Positions 26,056-35,612 of a stretch of DNA of 64,000 nt are shown here, one piece after another. Position 1 is the stretch's first letter, and each line of letters begins with the position of its first letter. The notes under the pieces were generated by a model, which was not told the DNA's origin, did no database searches, and saw nothing but the letters and a program-made list of their open reading frames with translations. Position numbers and translations under genes: made by a program. The DNA lies in contig NW_027192670.1 in assembly GCF_949987515.2 (NCBI RefSeq), forward strand, positions 1,426,001 to 1,490,000. Reading direction: 5' to 3'. Source of the stretch: Delphinus delphis. Taxonomy: Eukaryota; Chordata; Mammalia; Artiodactyla; Delphinidae.

Positions 26056-26469
26056 CAAGAACCTCTTCTGCACCACAAGTTAAATATGCCAGAGAGCAAA
26101 TAATGCATAAAGAAGTTGTGGTACTTACGTACAACAGAATACCTCTCAGCAATGAAAACTATGTTACCATGCCGTACCAGCATAATGAGTGGATTGAGGC
26201 ACGGTGATTCTAAGTGAAAAAAGTTACACAGAAAAAGAAATATCATAAGGTATCACTAATACATGGAATGAGAACTTGGCTACACATGAACTGAATTACA
26301 AAACAGAACAGGGTCTCATGTTTAGAAAACCAACTTATGCTTGCTTAAGGTGGAAGGTGAGTTGGGGTGCTGCATAAAACCAGAGTTTGAAATTAGCACA
26401 GATACCGTTCCGTAAGCCACATATGTAATAGCCAAGACCTACCCCTTGCTCAACAAAATGGACTCAACA
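26056..26469 (+). repeat. Diverged satellite segment at the array edge
   Basis: It continues the M17 unit in register (LINE-1-derived part: ATGCATAAAGAAGTTGTGG, TTACACAGAAAAAG, GGTGAGTTGGGGTGCTGC) but with many more differences than any copy to its left. Several variants, such as GAGTTTGAAATTAGCACAGATACC, also occur in the long-form copy near 34,660. It therefore belongs to an old, non-homogenised layer. It stops at GGACTCAACA, where a separate LINE-1 fragment starts. Confidence 0.75.
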
Positions 26470-27200
26470 ATGAGGTATCACCTCACATCTGATTGAATGG
26501 GCATCATCAGAAAATCTACAAACAAAAAATGCTGGAAAGGGTGTGAAGAAAAGGAACCCTCTTCCACTATTGTTGGGAATATAAATTGATACAGTCACTA
26601 TGGAAAACAATATGGAGTTTCTTAAGAAACTAACAGTAGAATAACCATATGATACAGCAATCCCAGTTCTGGACATATACCCAGACAAAACCATAAATCA
26701 AAAAGAGACATTCACCGCAATGTTCATTGCCTCACTCTTTACAATATCGAGGTAATGGAAGCAACCTAAATGCCCACAGACAGACGAATGCATAAAGCTG
26801 TGGTACATATATAAAATGGAATATTACTAAGCCATGAAAAGGAATGAAATTGGGTCATTTGTAGAGACGTCGATGGATCTAGAGACTGTCATACAGAGTG
26901 AAGTAAGTCAGAAAGAGAAAAACAAATCTTGTATATTCATGCATATATGTGGAACCTAGAAAAACTGTACAGGTTAACCATTTTGCAAGGCATAAATAGA
27001 GCAACAGATGTAGACAACAAACGTATGGACAACAAGGGGGGAAAGCTGTTGAGGAGGTGGTGGTGGGAGGAGTTGAGAGACTGGGATTGGCATGTATACA
27101 TTTATATGTATAAAATAGATAACCAATAAGAACCTGCTGTATAAAAATATAAAATAAAATTCAAAATTAAAAAGAAATAAAATTTAAAAAATAAAACAGA
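26470..27200 (+). repeat. LINE-1 3' fragment (ORF2 end and 3' UTR), plus strand
   Basis: It starts in the ORF2 end region (ATGAGGTATCACCTCACA), continues through GGAATATAAATTG, ATGGAAAACAATATGGAG, ATACCCAGACAAAACCATAA, AATGGAATATTACTAAGCC and GTGAAGTAAGTCAGAAAGAG, and ends with GAACCTGCTGTATAAAAAT and an A-rich tail from about 27,140. This is the usual layout of a 5'-truncated, degenerate LINE-1 in cetartiodactyls, recognised from memory. It is distinct from the satellite's own LINE-1 part and closer to canonical LINE-1. No open ORF2 remains. Confidence 0.85.
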
Positions 27201-27380
27201 AAAAACAATTATTCCCTTCACATACATGTATTTATATGAATAAATTATTTCCATGCTTATATCTGTAAATACAAAAAAGAGGAATAAAATCTACCTTGAA
27301 CCAAAAACGAAAAAGAGAAAAAAAACACAGAACCCACCAGTTACACAGAGGAAAACCGTATCAGGGCACTTGCTCCAGTT
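27201..27380. other. A/T-rich spacer after the LINE-1 tail
   Basis: This is A-rich sequence with scattered AATAAA-like words (27,248, 27,285). It may be an extended or reinserted retroposon tail. I see no gene or clear repeat family. Confidence 0.4.
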
Positions 27381-28506
27381 GTAAACAATTCTGAAGTTGG
27401 TCAGTGGTGGGGAATCGTCTCCCATTCAGCCAGCAGCCCCCACGCAACAAGCGTCCTCATTGCAAAGCTGGGGCACCGTGCCGAGGCATCTGTGAGTAAA
27501 CGTGAGCTGAGCCCCAGGCCAGTTGCTGCTGAACTATTCTCACCTGTCCCAGGTAAAACACCTGAATATATACAAGGACTTGAAAGCCTAGAGGAAGGGC
27601 CATAGAGCCACACGAGTGACAGCATGCCGGCCGACTTGGTGCCTGCAGGCCAGCCAGGATGGTCCTGGCCCTGGATGCTCTTCTGGAAGATTTCCATTTC
27701 CCTGCCTGAGATACCCGTCCTGTCCCTGCCCCCACTGCTTTTTTCCTTCCTCACCTCTGCCCAGGGAGAAATTCCAGCAGCAGGTATGGGTGACACATCC
27801 TCTTCTTTAGCAGGTGGCAGCCTGGCAACTGCTGCAGAAAGTCCAGCAGAGCCCCACTCACACTGGGCCACCCACAAAGCCGTGGCCTCTCACTCCCTCC
27901 CACCAGCCCAGCCCCGAGACTGCTGACAGGGCAGAGAAAATGGTGTCAGGCATGGCTGCAGGGGCTCTTGCTGCCTGGAGTGGTATTTATATTGATCTCA
28001 ACCCAGGCACACCTGGGGAGGGCTGGGCGGCACGGTAAGGCTGCCCAGGTCAGCCAATCATCACCCCTCAGGGGCTCACAGTTGCAGAAAATGGAACTTG
28101 CTGAACCGGCCAGGTCCAAGGAACAGGTGTGGGCTCCTGAGAGTCAGGATAGACAAGGGGCTGCAGCTTTGGCTTGTTTTCTAATCATTTTATCTGGCCC
28201 ATGAGTGGGAGACAACTTCAAGAAAACCCTCTCCTAATGAGAGGAACCCAGGAGTCAGGGAGAGGAGGGGTGGGTGGTGGTTGGAGACAGAGGCCTGGTG
28301 CCCTGGGTGCAGTGGAAGTCTCTGGAAGACCAGGTGGAGGGAGGCCTCACGGAGTGATGCCCAGGGTCACAGACCTGCCGCAGCTGCTGTTTGTTAGTTC
28401 AAGTCCTGCTCTGAGGTGCTCTGTGTCAGCTCTGAGCGACAGGTGAGCTGGGGGTGCTCTGCAATGAGGGCTATGTGCACGGTTCCTGTGTGCCCAGCCC
28501 TGCCAC
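27381..28506. other. Unrecognised GC-rich unique stretch
   Basis: This sequence is clearly richer in G and C than the LINE-1 and satellite DNA around it. A minus-strand open frame of 158 codons (27,401-27,877) and plus-strand frames of 60-100 codons overlap one another in different frames, with no domain I can name and no consistent coding pattern. A pyrimidine tract with CTTTAG/CAGGTGG near 27,806 looks splice-acceptor-like, but no exon can be supported. It may be unique DNA carried with the retroviral remnant, an internal part of an unrecognised LTR element, or a segmental duplicate of euchromatic DNA. Confidence 0.35.
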
Positions 28507-28653
28507 GGTACCTGCAAGGGTAGCTCTGTATCCTGGGAGGGGCCTGACCACGAGAGCCCCGTGGGCTGGGGTGGGGGTGGGGTACCTGCCCAGGTGAGCT
28601 CCATATTCTGGGATTGGTCTGACCACGAGAGCCCCATGGGCTGCTGGGGACCT
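28507..28653. repeat. Short direct tandem duplication, period 74 bp
   Basis: Two units start at GGTACCTGC (28,507 and 28,581) and share the block CTGACCACGAGAGCCCC, followed by GTGGGCTG or ATGGGCTG. The copies have several differences, so the duplication is old. It lies just upstream of the retroviral pol remnant; a link to LTR or leader sequence is possible but not shown. Confidence 0.7.
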
Positions 28654-28679
28654 GGTAAAGGATGTCAGGACAGTCAGTG

Positions 28680-29450
28680 AAGCCACCGAGGATATACCTC
28701 CAGTTGCTCCTAATTCCTACACCCTGCTGGTCATTCTACCAACCACCAGGACATGGTATTCTGTATTAGTCTTCAATGATGCCTTCTTTTGTATTCCATT
28801 AGTCCCAGAGTCACAAGAAATTTTGGCTTGTGAGTGGCAGGACTCAACATACAACTAAAACAATACTTCCGGGCCGTCTGGCCCCAAGGGTGCAAAAATT
28901 CCCACACCATCTTTGGGGAAAGCTTAGCTAAAGACCTAAAAGTTCTACCTCTGGAAAAGGAAACCCTCCTTCAATATGCAGACGACATTCTGATCGCCAG
29001 CCCTACTAAGGAGGCCTCTGAACTACCAAGCCAATAAAGGATAGAAGTTGTCCAAGAAAAAGCTCAAATATCACAGACTGCAGTGACCTGCCTGGGCTTC
29101 ATTCTCACAGAAGGTCAGAGAAGCCCATTCCAGGAAAGGGAAGAAACCATTTTCAGCCTTACCCCTTTCTAAAACTAGAAGACAGCTTAGGGGTTCCTGG
29201 GGAGGCCAGGGTTTGCTGCTTCTGGATCCCTAACTACAGTCTACTAGCTGGGCCTCTATATGAAACACTGAAAGGAAAAGATGATGATCCTTTTGAATAG
29301 AATCCAGAAGTGGCCTTTCAAGAATGGAAAGAGCAGTCAATTCAGACCCTTGCCCTGGAACTCCCTAATTTAGCTAAACCCTTTGACCTTTACATTCCCG
29401 GTGAAAGGTGAATCGCCATTGGAGAATTAGTGCAAAAACTGGGACCACTT
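28680..29450 (+). pseudogene. Broken class I endogenous retrovirus pol (reverse transcriptase to RNase H start)
   Basis: The translation shows a gammaretrovirus-like reverse transcriptase: a stretch around NDAFFCIPLVPES, then FRAVWPQG near 28,870, a FGESLAKDL-like motif near 28,915, and the catalytic LLQYADDILIASP at about 28,968-29,006. An open frame of 67 codons (28,834-29,037) covers the catalytic part and ends in a stop at 29,035. Further pieces in other frames resemble the connection region (PNYSLLAGPLYETLKG near 29,227) and the start of RNase H (LAKPFDLYI near 29,374). Stops and frameshifts separate the pieces, so no functional enzyme can be made. Gag, protease and the start of RT are not seen. 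Confidence 0.8.
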
Positions 29451-29745
29451 GAAATGGAACAATGCAAGAATGCCATCCAGGTAGGATAAACTACGGTCAC
29501 CAAGGGGCTTGGCCCACTGCCACATCTGGCCAAGATACTGGCGGTATCTAAAAACCTGGAAATCAGCAGCCCAAAAGGCCACCTCCCTCCTAAGGGAAAA
29601 GGACCCCACGTGGTGATCCTAACCACCAACCATGCCCTGAAGTTGCAGGGTTCGCTCCGTGGGCACACCGACCTCGAGTGAGGAGGCCCTCCAACTCCAA
29701 CATCCAGAGAGATAACCGGGGGCAACAGGGCACCATGACGACTCG
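29451..29745 (+). pseudogene. Probable retroviral pol/env remnant, no clear domain
   Basis: It lies between the RNase H-like end and the env TM piece and contains many stops in all frames. Position suggests decayed RNase H, integrase or env surface sequence, but it is far too short to hold a full integrase and surface subunit, so most of the element has been deleted here. Minus-strand frames over this area (the longest, 162 codons, at 29,390-29,878) are chance openings. Confidence 0.35.
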
Positions 29746-30140
29746 TGTGAACATCACTTGACCTGGAGTTTCTCTCATAAAACAACAAGAGTGTGTCCCA
29801 AAAGAGTAGACTACTGCTTGCAGGACTTACTGCACCCAGAGGGGAGCTAATAATCTTGGCGGGGGAACAGTATACCACACTGTCACCATAGAAAAGCCTA
29901 CAGACACCGTGCTGATGGTGGCCAATAAGACCGGCTGGACTCCTGTTTACTTCAAAAGGCTGTTGACTCAGTGGCCATCATGGTCCTTGATCACCACTGA
30001 CCCTGGACTGTCTGGGAGTTGAGCGGGCAGGGCTCTGACACCTGGTGCTGTTTGTACGTTAATTCAGGGGCCTAATTGAAGAAAGCGCAGACTACTGGTC
30101 AGAGCATCTAGGCTGGCAGACACGGTCAGCCTAAGGTGGC
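29746..30140 (+). pseudogene. Retroviral env TM remnant
   Basis: Near 30,040-30,080 the plus strand reads DTWCCLYVNSGA followed by a stop. This resembles the second half of the CX6CC segment of gammaretroviral TM ectodomains. It is followed by a piece resembling a downstream YWSEHLGWQ-like stretch near 30,090 (GACTACTGGTCAGAGCATC). Stops break the frame on both sides. The order pol, env, LTR-like end fits one decayed plus-strand provirus. Confidence 0.5.
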
Positions 30141-30439
30141 CGAACAAATGTGGGGCGGGGTGAAACCGGCCCCCACAGCGTCTCTGCACATCTCTTTCCT
30201 GGACCCTTAAAGGTCATTAGAATCTATAACACTTCCAATGCTGGTGCTCAGGTGGACGAGCAGGGAGGCAGGGGTCCTGGGGACAATCAACATCACCGGG
30301 AGGCTGCTGGGGAGAAACTCTGATCCTCGCCCCCGGGTATGAGGGCTCCCAACTCAGCACTCAGCAGTTACAGAAGAAGGGTCTGCACCCTCAGCACTCC
30401 AAGAATGAGGAACGGGACAAAAGGCAGAGGAGGGGTCTG
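30141..30439. other. Decayed sequence between the env remnant and the LTR-like end
   Basis: No domain or gene is seen. By position it would be the env 3' end and the start of the 3' LTR of the same provirus. It has mixed base composition and no tandem structure. Confidence 0.3.
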
Positions 30440-30910
30440 TCCCCAGCAAAGCCCATTAAAAATCCCTGGGAGATAAAAATAGAATCTGGGCAATAAAGTC
30501 AAGTCTAACCTTTTTTATCCTTTGTGCTTTGTCTAATTTCATGTGCTCCTAGGGTCCCGCATGCAGAGGTTCCACACCCGGCACTTCAGACCAGATTTCC
30601 TAGTGCAGAATGGCTGGGTCGACACCTCAGCTCCTGGGGCCCAGTGCAGACTCCGCGATATAGAGCCTGAGCTGCAGCCAACCCGGCCCTCGAGAGCTCC
30701 GCCCCCTCCCTGCCACTGACTCTGACAGGATCTTTACACAGCAGCCCAGCCCACAGCCCACGGGGTAGTGCATGCTCTCACCTCTCCATTCTCTGATCAA
30801 AATATAAAGTTTCCTTTGCTTGTGAACCAAACTCAGTCTCGATCTGTTGGCCCCAATGACACTGGGCAGGGGGACACTTGTTGGGGTCCACTCTGGAGGA
30901 TCAGTAACAG
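30440..30910 (+). repeat. LTR-like 3' end of the class I endogenous retrovirus
   Basis: It holds a polyadenylation signal (AATAAA at about 30,493) followed by a T-rich stretch. A CCGCCCC-type GC-rich block near 30,700 follows, then AAAATATAAAGTTTCC near 30,800 and a U5-like end at GTTGGGGTCC near 30,890. The LTR is placed by its position after env and by this composition. I could not find a second LTR or the TG/CA ends, so its boundaries are approximate. Confidence 0.45.
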
Positions 30911-31225
30911 AAATTGAGACTATTGTAACCTCAATGAACAGATGTGTGAGCCAAACTGTAGTTAACATAGAACAGTGTATAAGGCTCGGGTAAAATAAGA
31001 TGTTTCTAACACTTCCATTTGATATTTCCATCACTTTATTATAAGCAAGTTCAGTGAAAGGGTTTGTCTTATTTGTCAGGTCAATGTTAGAGAAATGAAG
31101 TGATTTCTTTCCAAGGATGTACATCTAATAATCTTGGTTAAACCTTCAATCTTGTTTTAAATGCTTTTCCATTGAAAATGATACCTCTCTTTCAGCTCCC
31201 CCATTTCTGAGAAGTATAAAATCTT
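30911..31225. other. Unrecognised A/T-rich sequence
   Basis: It lies between the retroviral remnant and the first diverged satellite piece. Three plus-strand AATAAT/AATAAG-like words and no open frame of note are visible. No repeat family is recognised. Confidence 0.3.
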
Positions 31226-31812
31226 ATAATTTATTATTACCAAAGGGGAAAGGTGGGAGGAGGGATAAATTAACTGTTTGGGATTAACACATACACACTG
31301 CTATGTATAAAATTGATCATCAACAAGGAACTACTGTATAGCACAGGGAACTACACTCAACATTTTGCAATAACCTATAAGGGGAAATAATCTGAAAAAG
31401 AATAGATATTTTTATTGACATCATCTATCAATGACAGTTAAAGTGTAGCCTAAGCGAAGCTGGTGGTGAGTGCTTCTGACCCTGAAGACTTCAATCATCT
31501 AAAGTTTGGACTCTGCCTACTTCCCAAGGCCCTTAATGAACATATGTGTAGCTGTAGCTTAAAAAATTCCCCAGTTTGGGTTTCGGGGAGACACTGATTT
31601 TGAAAAAGCCCTGGTGTTCTCCTTACATGAATGGGACTCTTCCTACTGCTAAAACATGTCTGTCACACCCAGAGGATGGTATACCGTCTGATGGGGAAGA
31701 GTTTGGAAAAGGCATCTCATCTCCTCATCTCCTGGTGCTCGGGTTCACCCCTCCAGCGTCTTTACTAACAGTCTCCCCACTTGGAGATGTCAGCACTGTC
31801 AACATCCTGTTG
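31226..31812 (+). repeat. Diverged long-form satellite, partial copy D0 (LINE-1 3' end plus unit tail)
   Basis: The first 185 bases are a clear LINE-1 3' UTR (TTTGGGATTAACACATACAC, CTACTGTATAGCACAGGG, AATCTGAAAAAGAATAG), much closer to canonical LINE-1 than the same part of the 1.58-kb monomers. The sequence then runs into unit-tail sequence shared with the satellite (GCTAAAACATGTCTG near 31,648, CTAACAGTCTCCCCACTTGG near 31,765). About 31,410-31,560 is unlike the other copies. Confidence 0.7.
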
Positions 31813-32209
31813 CGTACAGTTTGGAATTTGTCCAGAGGATGAAGCGGAAGGATGAGGAACAATGAGAGACAAGTCCTAGGTGTTCAGACAGGCACATGTC
31901 ACTCTAATTTCCAATCAGGAAGACGAATTGACCAAAGGCTAGGGTTGCCCATGGAAACAGTATAGGGCTTGAGGAAATCCCGCTGCTTTGTGGCCAGTTC
32001 CCATAAACACAAGTTGAACAATGGAACTCAGGGGCAGTAAAATTCACAAAACTGCAGAGTTGAAAATATCCATCACTGAAAAATGTCTTGAGGAAAGTCA
32101 GAGAAAAGGACTTGTAAGCAAGGGAGAATGGCAGGAAAGGGATTTGAGGAGGTAGAAAGGACTCGCCATTAAGCACAAGAAAAGGAGCTGAACATTGCCA
32201 ACATTGCAG

Positions 32210-32279
32210 TTGGCCAGAAAGGGTGTATGCGTTTTTTTCTGTATATATTCAAGAAAAGGGCATACACTTTTTTAGCCAA
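32210..32279. repeat. Degenerate palindrome in D1
   Basis: The arms TGGCCAGAAAGGGTGTATGC and GCATACACTTTTTTAGCCA still pair over most of their length, with several mismatches around a TATATATTC centre. This is the least perfect of the window's palindromes. Confidence 0.75.
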
Positions 32280-33114
32280 CCAAACAGGTGGGCACTGGAA
32301 GTCAATACTACAAAAGATATCACTTCGCATCAGTCAGAAGAGCCATCCTCATAAAGCGTAAACAACAGAAATGCAGGACAGGGCAACGAGAAGAGGGAGC
32401 CCTGTGAGACTTATAGTGGAAATGTATATTGCCAACGGCCATTCTGGAGAAGTGTATTGTGTTTACTAAAGCATCTAAAAAATGAGCTACAGAGCATAGG
32501 GCACTTGCACTCATGGGCGTATATCTTGGGAAAAACAAAAATCGAGAGGACACAGGCACCCCAATGTTTACCCCCTCTCTGTTTAAAAGATCCTCGACTA
32601 GGATATAACTTAAATGTCTCTGGAGGGAAAAAATGGATAGAGATGTGGTACTTAGGTAGAGTGGAATATTATTCAGCCTGGAAATCAATGAAATATGGCC
32701 AGTTGTAACAACTCCAGAGGAGTTACGTATGATCATTCTAAGTGACAGAATTCAAAAAGAAAAAGACACATATCATAAGATATCACTTAAAGGTGGAATC
32801 CAAAATGGTTACACATGAAATAAATTACAAAACAGAAACATAGTCAAATATGTAGAAAACACGCATAAGGCTGCTAAACGGGAAAGGTGGGGAGGGGTGA
32901 GGCATCATCCAGGAGGTTGAAATTAGCAAAGATACCATTCCAAATACCAAACTGATAATCAACAAGGCCTACACGGTAGCTAAAAGAACTGCACTCAGCA
33001 CACTCAAGTCACCGGAAAAGAATATATACGACTGGTAAGAATCTGAAAAAGAATTTATTGATGTCTCTCTGTACGTGAATCAAGTGGATGTACAGCAGCA
33101 AGAAACAGAGCTTT

Positions 33115-33281
33115 GAAAATCAGCTGTAACCAATATAGTAATAAATTGAAAAAAATAAACGACAGAGAGACAGAGGAAACCTCTTACAACTTTTCCTCAG
33201 GGATGGTGATGCAACATGGATTGAACACATCTAGACCCACAGCAGGATGAGACATAAGGCTGGAAACTGTTTACGCTAAGA
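33115..33281 (+). repeat. Long-form-only segment in D1, carrying the LINE-1 terminus and A-rich tail
   Basis: It contains AATCAGCTGTAACCAATATA then TAATAAATTGAAAAAAATAA. These match the usual LINE-1 3' terminus (a CAGCTATACT-like word followed by AATAAA and an A-tail), from memory. The second half (CTCAGGGATGGTGATGCAAC to AGACATAAGG) is not LINE-1 and would be sequence beyond the insertion. The array monomers lack the whole segment. Confidence 0.7.
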
Positions 33282-33948
33282 GAAATGTGAGGTTGGGTGA
33301 GGAAATGCACACCCTTTAAAGTAATACTACCTGGTACCCATTCAATGGGTCCCAAATCTGCAGGTTCAAGGGATCTTCCTATAGCTAAAACATGCATGGA
33401 AAACCCAGAGGACTGTACACCATGTGATCGGGAGATGTGTCTAAAATGCACCTCATTTATCCTCTCCTGGTGCTCCTGTTCACCATTCCAGCCACGCTAC
33501 TTAGAATCTCCCCACTTGGAGAATCAGCACATTTCAACTTCTGTTTCACACATTTTGCAAATTGTGAGGAGGATGAACGGGAAGAGGGGGAACCAATGAG
33601 AGAATAGTTGTAGGGGTTTGGACGGGCACATATCACTCTAATTTCCCATTAAGAATAAGAATTAAAGAAAGGCTCAGCCTGCCTCGCCGGAGCCAAAATA
33701 GGGCCTGAAGCAATCCTGCGGGTTTGAGACCAGCTCACAAAAGAACAACTTAAAAAATGGAGCTCAGGGTCACTGCAATTCACAAACCTGCAGAGTTATA
33801 AATGAAAACTAACGTCCAAAAATATGTTGAGGTAAGCAAAGAAGAGGATCTGAATGCAAGACAGAATTGCAAGAAACAGATTTCAAGAGATAGATTGGAC
33901 TCGTCTTTAACGCACATGAAAAGCGGCAGAATTTCGACAATGATGCAG

Positions 33949-34020
33949 TTGGCCCAAAAGGGCGTATGCGTTTTTTCCTGATTATATCCAGGAAAAAACG
34001 CATACGCACTTTATGGGCAA
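33949..34020. repeat. Imperfect palindrome in D2
   Basis: The left arm reads CCAAAAGGGCGTATGCG and the right arm CGCATACGCACTTTATGG. The right arm carries the C-to-A change whose partner, G to T, is absent on the left. It is the mirror of the one-arm state in M17. Confidence 0.8.
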
Positions 34021-34861
34021 CGAAGCAAGCAAGCAATGCAAATGTGCACAACAAAGAAGTCTCACTTCCCCCCGGTCAAAAGGGCCATCCTAAAAAATTG
34101 TAAAAACCAGAAATGCAGGACAGGCCATGGAGAACAGGGAGCCTTTATACGCTGATGGGCAGTGTGTGAACTGCCGAGAGCCACTCTGGAGAAGTGTATG
34201 GTGGTTCCTAAATCATCTAAAAAACAGAGCTACAGAGCATAGGACACTTCCAATCATGGGAGTATATCTAGGGAAGTCTAAAAATCAACAAGACACAAGC
34301 ACACCACAGTTTAGGGCTACTCTGTTTACAAGAACCTCAACTTCAGTACACCTTAAATATCCCAGGAAAGAGAACAATGGATAAAGAAGATGTGGTACTT
34401 ATGTACAATGGAATATCTCTTCACCATGAAATCAATGTAATAAGGCTAGTAGAAGGATAAAGAGTGGATTTAGGTCCGATACTACTACTTGAAATAAGTC
34501 AAACAGAAAAAGAAACATATCATAAGATATCACCTATAGAGGGAGGATAAATATGGCTGCACAAGAAATGAATTACAGAACAGAACAGTGTCTCACATTT
34601 AGAAAACACACTTATGTCAGCTTAAGGGGAAAGGAGAGGTGGGGTGATGCATAAAACCAGAGTTTGAAATTAGCACAGATACCATTCAATAAACCAAATA
34701 GGTATTAGACGAGATCTACACCTTGCTCAATGAACTGGTCTCAACACACCCTATACACCGCAGAGAAATATATCTGAGTAATAAGAATCTTAAAACCCAT
34801 GTATTGATTTATCTCCATAAGGGAATCAAGTGTGTGCAGAGCGGCACAAACATAGCAGTGA

Positions 34862-35030
34862 AAATGAGCTAAAGCCCATTATAGAAATAAATTTTAAAAA
34901 CAAAATGCAGAAACAATGAAAGAGAGAAAAATTCTTACAAAATTTGCTCAGGGGATGTGATGCAACCTGGATTGACCACATATAAACCCACAGCTGGATA
35001 AGACATAAGGCTGGACACTTAGGGCTGAGA
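34862..35030 (+). repeat. Long-form-only segment in D2 (about 168 bp)
   Basis: It lies between CATAGCAGTGA and GGATTGGTGAG. In the array monomers the equivalent flanks are joined (GCAGCAGTGATAGGATTGG). It includes AAATAAATTTTAAAAACAAA, a degraded LINE-1 A-rich tail, then GGATGTGATGCAACCTGG, shared with D1 near 33,206. Removing it brings D2 to about 1,583 bp, the array length. Confidence 0.78.
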
Positions 35031-35297
35031 GGATTGGTGAGCTTTGGTGAGCAACTGCCAAAAGTTTAATGCAATACTTCATGCTACTCATTCCAAGGGT
35101 CCCAACAATCCAGGTTGAAGGGAATCTTCCTACAGCTAAACCATGCTTGGGAAACCCAGCGACTGGTATACCATATGATCGGGAAAGGTTTCTAAAACGC
35201 ACCTCATTTTTCCTCTCCTGGGACTCCGGATCGACATTCCAGCCACTTTACTAAAAACATTCCCTCATGGAGAGTCAATGCCTTTAAGTTCTGGTAT

Positions 35298-35612
35298 CGC
35301 ACAGTCTGCAGTTAGTGTGGAGGATGAATGGGAATAGGGGGAACCAGTGAGAAACTAGCTGTAGCAGTTTCAATGGGCACATGTCACTCTAATTTCACAT
35401 CAGTAAGAAGAATTAACCAAAGGCACAGCAAGGTGCCCCAGAAGAAGAATAGGGCCTGAAGGAATCCTGTGGTTATGAGGCAAGATCACAAAAATAAGAG
35501 CTGAAAAATGGAGCTAAGGGCCACTGCAAGTCAAAAACCTGCAGAGTTATAAAGGACAACTATTTTCAAAAAATATATAGAGGTAAGGCTATGAAGCGGC
35601 AATAAAATCAAG
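35298..35612 (+). repeat. Diverged start of satellite copy D3
   Basis: The first 315 bases of this unit are of the old type (GCACAGTCTGCAGTTAGTG, GGCAAGATCACAAAAATAAG). They run up to GCAATAAAATCAAGG, after which the sequence abruptly becomes the young array type. Confidence 0.75.

Larger units (their letters stand above)
31813..33546 (+). repeat. Diverged long-form satellite monomer D1 (1,734 bp)
   Basis: It is in register with the array along its whole length (TGAAGCGGAAGGATGAGG at the start, CTGCAGAGTTGAAAA near 32,052, LINE-1 part from about 32,310, unit tail from about 33,300) but diverged, and about 155 bp longer than the array monomers. The extra length is a single segment at about 33,115-33,281. 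Its palindrome at 32,210-32,279 is badly imperfect. Its LINE-1 part retains clearer LINE-1 words (ATTATTCAGCCTGGAAATCA, AAAGACACATATCATAAG). Confidence 0.85.
33547..35297 (+). repeat. Diverged long-form satellite monomer D2 (1,751 bp)
   Basis: It is collinear with D1 and the array, with the extra segment at about 34,862-35,030. The length is close to the 1,760 bp I recall for the baleen-whale form of this satellite. Just before the palindrome it reads GCACATGAAAAGCGGCAGAA, close to the LINE-1 ORF2 word GCACATGAAAAGATGCTCAA, so LINE-1 sequence lies on both sides of the palindrome. Confidence 0.85.

Noticed and set aside
27401..27877. 158-codon minus-strand frame in the GC-rich stretch
   Set aside because: Several other frames are open over the same bases, as is common in GC-rich DNA. 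No domain, splice structure or homologue could be named.
29390..29878. 162-codon minus-strand frame
   Set aside because: It is antisense to the decaying retroviral pol/env region and has no recognisable content.
33115..35030. Link between the roughly 168-bp extra segment of the long-form monomers and the 168-bp satellite unit
   Set aside because: The lengths agree by chance. The extra segment is A/T-rich with no CCCTAA words and shows no similarity to the satellite unit.
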